From NCBI GenBank assembly GCA_021160785.1, contig JAGHBX010000206.1:1-5891 (forward strand): a DNA stretch of 5,891 nt, written 5' to 3'. This document shows, piece after piece, positions 1 through 4,355 of this stretch (positions within the stretch are counted from its first letter, which is position 1; the number at the start of each line of letters is the position of its first letter). Origin of the DNA: Planctomycetota bacterium. GTDB lineage: Bacteria; Planctomycetota; Phycisphaerae; Sedimentisphaerales; Anaerohalosphaeraceae. The position numbers and the translations under genes are program-made. The notes beneath the pieces are model-generated. The model made no database searches and was not told where the DNA came from. It was given only the letters and a program-made list of their open reading frames with translations.

Positions 1-80
1 ATATCGCTTCAACCTTCGCGAAATTCCTGCAAGCTCGCATCGATCTATCCAGGGCCGAAGGAATACGACTCGTGGCATGA
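1..80 (+). CDS. Possible C-terminal end of an unidentified gene cut by the left window edge
   Basis: The frame starting at base 3 is open from the window edge to a TGA at 78-80 and encodes about 25 residues ending in AEGIRLVA. The residue mix (Ala, Leu, Arg, Glu, Asp) looks protein-like, and the stop overlaps an ATG at 77-79 as ATGA, a common arrangement for translationally coupled genes. I do not recognise the sequence, and 25 codons are too few to prove coding. It could equally be chance open sequence in a decayed region. Confidence 0.25.
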   Translation, partial: IASTFAKFLQARIDLSRAEGIRLVA

Positions 81-223
81 ACTCACAAAACGTAAGTCGG
101 TACTCTCAAGTAACAATGAAACCTAATGTAAATCGCAGAAAGGGAAGACCTCCCAAATTCGTATCAGATCCAAATAGCGTAACCGTTCACGGTTATTTTG
201 AGCGTATTAAGCAACGCGCTTAA
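77..223 (+). CDS. Possible small or truncated CDS, 48 aa, basic, unknown function
   Basis: An ATG at 77-79 overlaps the stop of the preceding frame (ATGA) and leads to a 48-residue frame ending at TAA 221-223. The predicted peptide is basic and contains RRKGRPPKF, which resembles an AT-hook-like GRP core, although this may be coincidence. The frame crosses the inverted repeat at 179-190, so its last 14 or so residues lie inside the repeat-bounded segment. If that segment is an insertion, this is the truncated start of a longer gene. No clear Shine-Dalgarno precedes the ATG, so translation would depend on coupling to the upstream frame. The family is not recognised. Confidence 0.25.
   Translation: MNSQNVSRYSQVTMKPNVNRRKGRPPKFVSDPNSVTVHGYFERIKQRA
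179..190 (+). repeat. Left arm of 12-bp inverted repeat
   Basis: GTAACCGTTCAC is the exact reverse complement of 575-586. Similarity inward is weak: GGTTAT on this side against AGGGTAT on the other side read inward, alignable with a small gap. Confidence 0.75.
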
Positions 224-224
224 T
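206..224. repeat. Short perfect hairpin, 7-bp stem and 5-base loop
   Basis: ATTAAGC at 206-212 pairs with GCTTAAT at 218-224 around the loop AACGC. It lies just inside the left inverted repeat. Subterminal hairpins occur in some transposable elements, but this short one could be chance. It is not followed by a clean T-run on either strand, so I do not call it a terminator. Confidence 0.4.
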
Positions 225-252
225 GTCAAAATACCCATTTTCAACTTTATGA

Positions 253-281
253 ATTATAGCATACTCAAGGCGGCATATCAA
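253..281 (-). promoter_or_regulatory. Candidate leftward sigma-70-like promoter inside the repeat-bounded segment
   Basis: On the minus strand TTGATA (281-276) is followed after exactly 17 bases by TATAAT (258-253), and a TGC directly before the -10 gives an extended -10. This is a near-consensus match. Transcription would start near 246 and run leftward through the hairpin, the left repeat and the partial frames at 1-223, antisense to them. I find no good ribosome binding site and reading frame downstream on that strand. Either the product is non-coding or outward, or the match is a chance hit in A+T-rich DNA. Confidence 0.4.
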
Positions 282-574
282 TATTTCTCTCGAGCAAATC
301 TCTAAACTTGTCCGATAATAATCCTGTTGGCAAGTTTGAGGACGAAATTTGACTTCCAAAACAGAACAATTCTATATTCGACGCATTGCCGAGCTTGAAA
401 AACAACGGCTCCCGTAAAGTTGTCGAAAAGCATTTCTTGATATTGCGTTGATCGATGTTCCCGGCAGTCGTCAAGCTCAGAATCTTGCAAATCGTTTTCG
501 TAAACACGGCGATGCTTATTTCTCCGATCAGCCATTACCATCGTTATTAAGCCCGTAATCCACATTCATACCCT

Positions 575-586
575 GTGAACGGTTAC
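575..586 (-). repeat. Right arm of 12-bp inverted repeat
   Basis: GTGAACGGTTAC on the plus strand is the exact reverse complement of 179-190. It lies 45 bases beyond the stop codon of the minus-strand permease gene, so the repeat-bounded segment sits in that gene's 3' flank and does not interrupt it. Confidence 0.75.
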
Positions 587-631
587 ATCGAGGGATGTTC
601 ACTTCCCCCCCTCAGTGCCCCGGTTGTCCGT

Positions 632-2854
632 TCAAAGCAACTGCCCCTTGAACGGGCCGCTGTTATGCACCAAAACGGCAGTGGGCAACGGCTCCAGTAT
701 CTCGATGAGCCGGTTTGCGTACTCTTCTTCGTCGCCTGCCTCCGGCGGCATCAGCCCCAAGAAGACCACATCGGCGTCGGCGCTGGTTTCCTGCATGGTC
801 TCGACAACGCTTTTGCCTTCCTCCAGCACGATCACATCCTGCGTGGCCTTGATACGCACCGCCTCGATCAGCGCCGTCAGACTCTGCTCGATGTCGGGCC
901 GGATCATGTCCTTGGTCACAATGGTCCGCAGGTTAATATGCGCTTCCCGCCACAGCGGATTGACCGAAAGCAGATAAGCCAACAGCAGCATAAGATCGCC
1001 GTTGTTGTACTTGCCGCGCCACCAGATATCGATCCGGTCGAAGCGTTGCGGACCTTCCGGCGGCGTCGGATGGATAATCAGCGACGCCTTGCCGATACCC
1101 GCCAACTGACGAATAATCTTCAGCAGCGATTGCAGTTTCTCCGCCCGGCTGGGCCAGCCGAAGGCGACCGTGTTGGCGCGCATCGCTCCGATCCCGTTTG
1201 CCTGAACGATGTTCAACGCGCCGCTCTCGAAATCCTCCATCACATCAACTTCGCTGAATGCAACGATTCCCTCGCGCTGCAGGATGCCCGCCATCTTTTC
1301 GCTGCGATCAGAGACAATTTCGGCGTTCTCCGCCGGGCTGCCGGCGATCACATCACAGACCGTGAGAATACCGCGATTCTGATTGAACCACGCCGCCATG
1401 CGAAGCTGGCCTGTACGTTTTTCGAGTTGGTCGGCAAAGAGCAGGATGTTCGGACGCCAGCTTCGCGGATCGCCAACCTGTTGCGTCAGCCGGCGGAGCG
1501 CAAACCGACTGAGCGACCCCCACAGACCCGCCCACACGTCGCCCCACGTCGTAACAAGATTCTTCCTGCGAAGATAAGCCCACAGGCAACCCTCAAGAGC
1601 AATGGCGCAGAGGGATATTTTGACGCTGATGAGCATCATCACGACCAGGATGCCGATTACGCCCAACATGGAGACGGACCAGTGGATACGAAGTGTGGGC
1701 CGATACGACGGATTCCGCACGAGGTTTTCCATGGTGGCGACAAGGTTCTCGCTCATATAAAGCGTAAGGAACAGGATCGTAACCATTCGTGCGACGGTGT
1801 TAAGGCTTCCCATCGCCACCGCCGAAAGCGCGATCACGCCTGCGACCCACGTGGCAATCGTGGGCTGACCCGTCTTGCTCGTTCGTGCAAGAAACGTCGG
1901 CGCCAGTCGATCCTGCGCAAGCGCCTGCAGAATCCGAGGCCCCGCCAGCGCACTGCCGAAAGCCGACGACAGGATCGCACCCCATAGACCCGGGTAGATC
2001 AGCACGCCCCCGAACAAGGCGATTTTTGTCCAGACCGCCGGCTCAGTCGCAAGTTGCTCGACAGTCACCCTCCCCGTTATCGCAAGAAGAAACGGTATGG
2101 CCAGATAAACGAGCGTCCCGATGCTCACCGCCCAAAGAGTACCCCGCGGGATAGCCTTTTGCGGATCCTTCAAATCGCCGCTCATGCCGATCCCCGCCGA
2201 GAAACCGGTCACCGCCGGAAAGAATACCGCAAGGATCGCCCAGAAGCCCCCGGTCTCGGTCAGGCTCGGACTCACCGAAGGCGCAACCCATTGCGGTGAC
2301 TTGAGCGGACCGGAAAACACCCCCGCCGTCAACGCCATCAGAGACAGGCCCACTAACACCATCAAAGGAATCTGCAGACGCAGGGCCAGGCTCGCACTTT
2401 TCCCCGAAACAATGATTATCAAAACAATCAGCCCACCGGCCATCCATTGCAGCGGCGGCGAACCCCACGCATCAGGCCAGAAGATCGAAAGCGCTTCAGC
2501 CAGACCGAAACAGTACAGCGTGATGCTCGGCACATAGCACAGAAACAGCGGAATACCGATCGCCCCGCCGATTGTCAGCCCAAGGCTCCGGGATATCATG
2601 TAATACTCGCCGCCGGTCCCAAACCGGCTGTTTGTCGCCACCGCAGAAGCGCTCAACGCCGTAAAAAACGCAATCGCGCAGCAGATCACAACTATAACGA
2701 TCGCTCCCCCCAAGCCGGCGCACGCCACAACCCAACCGAATCGAAGGTACATGATCACGCCGAGAATCGTCAGCACGCTCGGCGTAAAAACGCCCAAAAA
2801 CGCGCCAAACCTGCCCCCCGTGCGATTCGCCAGGATGCCAAAGCCTCCGGCCAT
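632..2854 (-). CDS. Cation-chloride cotransporter-like permease (SLC12 type, APC superfamily), 740 aa
   Basis: This is an inner-membrane secondary transporter, probably coupling chloride to sodium and/or potassium; the ions cannot be read from the sequence. Residues 18-40 (FLGVFTPSVLTILGVIMYLRFG) form the characteristic first helix. ISRSLG at 87-92 with IGIPLFL at 99-105, and FFPAVTG at 211-217 followed by MSGDLKDP at 224-231 and IPRGT at 235-239, are typical of this family. About 12 hydrophobic segments end near residue 427. The soluble C-terminal part begins with DPRSWRPNIL (462-471), has IDIWWRGKYNNGDLMLLLAY (608-627), matching the SLC12 C-terminal domain, and ends VLVHNSGPFKGQLL. The length is normal. 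I chose ATG at 2854 because conserved sequence begins just after it. The longer TTG start at 2941 would lie inside the likely promoter. No strong Shine-Dalgarno is seen. The family assignment is secure; the substrate is inferred. Confidence 0.93.
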   Translation of the reverse strand: MAGGFGILANRTGGRFGAFLGVFTPSVLTILGVIMYLRFGWVVACAGLGGAIVIVVICCAIAFFTALSASAVATNSRFGTGGEYYMISRSLGLTIGGAIGIPLFLCYVPSITLYCFGLAEALSIFWPDAWGSPPLQWMAGGLIVLIIIVSGKSASLALRLQIPLMVLVGLSLMALTAGVFSGPLKSPQWVAPSVSPSLTETGGFWAILAVFFPAVTGFSAGIGMSGDLKDPQKAIPRGTLWAVSIGTLVYLAIPFLLAITGRVTVEQLATEPAVWTKIALFGGVLIYPGLWGAILSSAFGSALAGPRILQALAQDRLAPTFLARTSKTGQPTIATWVAGVIALSAVAMGSLNTVARMVTILFLTLYMSENLVATMENLVRNPSYRPTLRIHWSVSMLGVIGILVVMMLISVKISLCAIALEGCLWAYLRRKNLVTTWGDVWAGLWGSLSRFALRRLTQQVGDPRSWRPNILLFADQLEKRTGQLRMAAWFNQNRGILTVCDVIAGSPAENAEIVSDRSEKMAGILQREGIVAFSEVDVMEDFESGALNIVQANGIGAMRANTVAFGWPSRAEKLQSLLKIIRQLAGIGKASLIIHPTPPEGPQRFDRIDIWWRGKYNNGDLMLLLAYLLSVNPLWREAHINLRTIVTKDMIRPDIEQSLTALIEAVRIKATQDVIVLEEGKSVVETMQETSADADVVFLGLMPPEAGDEEEYANRLIEILEPLPTAVLVHNSGPFKGQLL

Positions 2855-2913
2855 AACTGTCGTCCGTAAATCAAAGACGTCAAAACAATGCTTACCGCTA
2901 CAAACCGACTGAG

Positions 2914-2941
2914 ATTGTACCCTGAATCCACCCAAAAGCAA
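2914..2941 (-). promoter_or_regulatory. Candidate promoter of the permease gene
   Basis: On the minus strand TTGCTT (2941-2936) is separated by 16 bases from TACAAT (2919-2914). Transcription would begin near 2907, giving a leader of about 50 bases to the ATG at 2854. The -10 is a 5/6 match and the -35 a 3/6 match. Its position upstream of the conserved protein start, and overlapping the alternative TTG start, supports the 2854 start. Confidence 0.45.
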
Positions 2942-2991
2942 CTATCCATAAGCACGCCGCCGTACCGCGAAGTATTCCGACCGACAAAAAC

Positions 2992-3020
2992 TTGCTTTTC
3001 CCCCCAAAATATGGTATAAT
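2992..3020 (+). promoter_or_regulatory. Candidate rightward promoter with extended -10, divergent from the permease
   Basis: TTGCTT at 2992-2997 is followed after 17 bases by a perfect TATAAT at 3015-3020 preceded by TGG, giving an extended -10. A transcript would begin near 3027 and pass through the repeat-rich stretch into the first protease copy. No convincing gene starts directly behind it. An ATG at 3074 has a GGGGGAG upstream, but the codons that follow are repeat-derived. It may provide a long leader or a second promoter for copy 1, or serve a lost gene. Confidence 0.45.
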
Positions 3021-3126
3021 GATCCGCAGAATTGAGGATAATGCCACACCAAAAACAGGGGGAGTTACAAGCCATGCCAACCAAACCGCCGCATCACATT
3101 TCAACCAATGAATCTCGAAATCCCAA

Positions 3127-3197
3127 TTTCAGATTTATGCGATCTGCCCAAATGCGCAAAACGAACCCAATCTCCCCAGGTTTCAGATTTCAGATTT
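3127..3197 (+). repeat. TTTCAGATTT direct repeats, three copies
   Basis: TTTCAGATTT occurs at 3127-3136, 3181-3190 and 3188-3197, the last two overlapping by three bases to form a short tandem. The copies interleave with the AAACCCAAT-type repeat units, so both probably belong to one composite intergenic repeat. Confidence 0.7.
3148..3178 (+). repeat. Dispersed-type repeat unit, copy 1
   Basis: The unit begins CCAAAT, contains GCAAAACGAACCCAATC and ends CCCCA. It matches the unit at 3210-3239 with only a few differences. Repeats with an AAACCCAAT core are, from my recollection, common between genes in Phycisphaerae-like planctomycete genomes; this window alone shows only two copies. Confidence 0.65.
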
Positions 3198-3209
3198 CCC
3201 CCCGGCCAT

Positions 3210-3239
3210 CCAAATATGCAAAACAAACCCAATCCCCCA
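3210..3239 (+). repeat. Dispersed-type repeat unit, copy 2
   Basis: The unit begins CCAAAT, contains GCAAAACAAACCCAATC and ends CCCCA. It lies 31 bases beyond copy 1 in the same orientation and ends 23 bases before the -35 of the promoter that serves the first protease copy. Confidence 0.65.
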
Positions 3240-3262
3240 CTGCGGGGCGACGCAAAGGTGTT

Positions 3263-3291
3263 TTGACTTTTGCGACCTTTTTGGGTACTAT
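3263..3291 (+). promoter_or_regulatory. Promoter of protease copy 1
   Basis: TTGACT at 3263-3268 and TACTAT at 3286-3291 are separated by exactly 17 bases, 5/6 matches to both sigma-70-type boxes. Transcription would start near 3298 and give a leader of about 25 bases. A ribosome binding site, AGGGA at 3311-3315, lies seven bases before the ATG at 3323. The expression signals of this broken gene therefore appear intact. Confidence 0.6.
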
Positions 3292-3322
3292 CAGCGTATC
3301 GTTTCTTAGCAGGGAACAGAAA

Positions 3323-4226
3323 ATGGACAAAACGCTAAGTTCTATAATTATCATTTCGCTGATTTCGCTGACCGCCTCGGCGGATACATTTGTCCATCGC
3401 TCGACGCACGAGAAGCTTTACGGTTATGCCACCAGCAAGACCGAAAACGGCAAAACCGTTGTTCAAACAAAGGAAAATGGGCGGGTGTCCCTTAATCTGG
3501 CCCAATACATCATACTTGAGGACCCACAGGGACGAAACAACTCGGTCGCAATCATATCCATACCGGAACAGATCAAGCTCGAAATGGAAACCGACGCCTT
3601 CTCAGAGGCGCTGACAGCCGAGTCCGATAAGGGGCCCCTGTTTATCCTCATCGAAATCGACTCCCCCGGCGGGCGCGTCGATCTGACCATGCGAATGTGC
3701 GGCGCCATCGCGCAACTCAAGACCTGCCAGACAGTTGCGTTCGTAAATGGCGGCAAATATGGCGGGGCCTACTCCGCTGGCGCGGCTATTGCCTTGGCCT
3801 GCGACAAGATATACATGGAGAGCAAGGACATAGAGGTGATTGAAGTGCTCACCCGCCGCAGATGCCGTAAAATGCGGTATAGCCGATAAAATCGTCGATT
3901 CCAGAGCCCAGGTTCTCTTCGAGTCAGGCGCCGCCGACGCCGAAATTGTTCAGAATACTAAAACAGACGACGCCCGAAATCTGTATAAGAGACTGGCCGC
4001 AAAGGTAGATAAACTCTATAACTCGCTCGATTTACGCATAAAAGAATTAGCTGTTGTACGCAGCAGGGCCAGAATGTTGGCAATGATGCGAGAACTAAGA
4101 AAAGACATAAAATATCTTCTCGGTCTCAAGAAGAAGTATCCGGACGTTAGCGTCAACCAGGACAATCTTGAAGATGTCCTCAACTCGCTGGACGCCCAAT
4201 ACAACAGCGTCAGGATGAGGCGGTAG
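3323..4226 (+). pseudogene. Secreted S49/NfeD-like Clp-fold serine protease, copy 1, with internal deletions and frameshift
   Basis: Residues 1-20 form a signal peptide (hydrophobic core, cleavage near ASA|DTF), followed by an N-terminal domain (21-80) shared with the gene downstream. The Clp-like core then shows IEIDSPGGR (110-118) and GGAYSAGAAIALACDKIY (147-164), with Ser151 the expected nucleophile. After Met165 the protein jumps to ESKDIEVIEV, which in copy 2 lies about 58 residues later. After Val175 a further 50 or so residues are missing and the frame shifts by one base near 3848-3855. The original frame stops at 3889 after 188 aa. The shifted frame continues copy-2-like sequence (ADAVKCGIADKIV, then helical sequence) to TAG at 4224-4226. 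The missing part spans the region of the family's catalytic Lys. A short exported fragment may still be made, but catalysis is unlikely. Confidence 0.82.
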
Positions 4227-4238
4227 CGTAATCAGTAT

Positions 4239-4300
4239 CTGTTGCGGAATGACATCGGGCGTTATTTCTTTCCGCAACAGGAACTATTTTATGTTTTTTT
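4239..4300 (+). terminator. Hairpin terminator candidate behind protease copy 1
   Basis: CTGTTGCGGAA at 4239-4249 and TTCCGCAACAG at 4270-4280 form a perfect 11-bp stem around a 20-base loop, beginning 12 bases after the copy 1 stop. A T-rich stretch with a run of seven T follows (4286-4300), about six bases or more beyond the stem. The gap before the T-run is longer than ideal, but the stem and position fit a terminator that separates copy 1 from the copy 2 promoter. Confidence 0.65.
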
Positions 4301-4330
4301 CTGGCATCGTTGTCCAAAGGAGTGTATAAT
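4301..4330 (+). promoter_or_regulatory. Promoter of protease copy 2
   Basis: A perfect TATAAT lies at 4325-4330. The best -35 is CTGGCA at 4301-4306 (4/6 match) with an 18-base spacer. Transcription would start near 4337. The ribosome binding site GGGAGG (4343-4348) sits seven bases before the ATG at 4356. Together with the upstream hairpin this makes copy 2 its own transcription unit. Confidence 0.55.
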
Positions 4331-4355
4331 ATAAGACAAATTGGGAGGTTCCAAA

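Larger units (their letters stand above)
179..586. mobile_element. 408-bp segment bounded by 12-bp inverted repeats, candidate non-autonomous or decayed element
   Basis: GTAACCGTTCAC at 179-190 is repeated as its exact reverse complement, GTGAACGGTTAC, at 575-586. The segment between them is visibly more A+T-rich than the neighbouring permease gene. Two overlapping minus-strand frames stay open for about 80 codons each (265-507 and 302-565), and short plausible peptides appear in several plus frames, but I recognise none. Termini beginning GTAA recall the IS66 family, whose ends start with GTAA and which makes 8-bp target duplications. Here the flanking octamers (CAAATAGC and ATCGAGGG) do not match, so a clean insertion is not shown. 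It could instead be a relic, a pair of divergent ends or a regulatory repeat. Confidence 0.4.
3021..3262 (+). other. Non-coding, repeat-rich spacer upstream of protease copy 1
   Basis: I see no gene here. One frame is open from 3032 into copy 1, but its translation (runs such as MRKTNPI and AKQTQSP) follows from the repeats, and the good ribosome binding site and signal peptide begin only at 3323. The stretch contains two diverged copies of a roughly 30-base repeat and three copies of TTTCAGATTT. This suggests it grew by spread of a dispersed intergenic repeat between an older promoter at 2992-3020 and the gene. Confidence 0.6.

Noticed and set aside
265..565. Two overlapping minus-strand frames (265-507 and 302-565) as genes
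   Set aside because: They overlap each other for most of their length, have no clear ribosome binding site and resemble no family I know. They are mentioned only as content of the repeat-bounded segment.
597..631. Terminator behind the permease stop
   Set aside because: Only a 6-bp GTGAAC/GTTCAC pairing with a 16-base loop is available, sharing bases with the inverted repeat, and no T-run follows on the minus strand.
575..1987. Long plus-strand open frame of 470 codons opposite the permease
   Set aside because: It lies antisense to the conserved cotransporter gene. Its product is rich in Arg, His, Gln and Pro with no recognisable domain, as expected from the reverse of a high-GC membrane protein gene.
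2043..2869. Further open frames on both strands within the permease region
   Set aside because: All overlap the permease out of frame or on the opposite strand, lack ribosome binding sites and show shadow-type composition (Arg/Pro/His-rich or Gly/Asp/Cys-rich).
2855..2941. N-terminal extension of the permease from TTG 2941 (29 extra residues)
   Set aside because: The extension has no family similarity and would begin inside the TTGCTT-16-TACAAT promoter match. The ATG at 2854 lies just before the conserved region.
3127..3239. CRISPR array
   Set aside because: The repeat units are only two or three, diverged, overlapping in part and not separated by unique spacers of constant length.
3032..3322. 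Extended start for protease copy 1 at 3032, 3041 or 3074
   Set aside because: The added residues are translations of intergenic repeats, and they would bury the signal peptide. The ATG at 3323 has its own promoter and ribosome binding site.
3840..3860. Programmed ribosomal frameshift in copy 1
   Set aside because: No heptameric slippery site, downstream pseudoknot or internal Shine-Dalgarno is apparent, and a frameshift would not restore the roughly 108 missing residues that include the dyad region.
3840..4226. Separate gene of 128 aa starting at ATG 3840
   Set aside because: Its sequence aligns with the C-terminal part of protease copy 2, and its first codons overlap the copy 1 frame. No ribosome binding site suits it. 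It is the frame-shifted remainder of copy 1.
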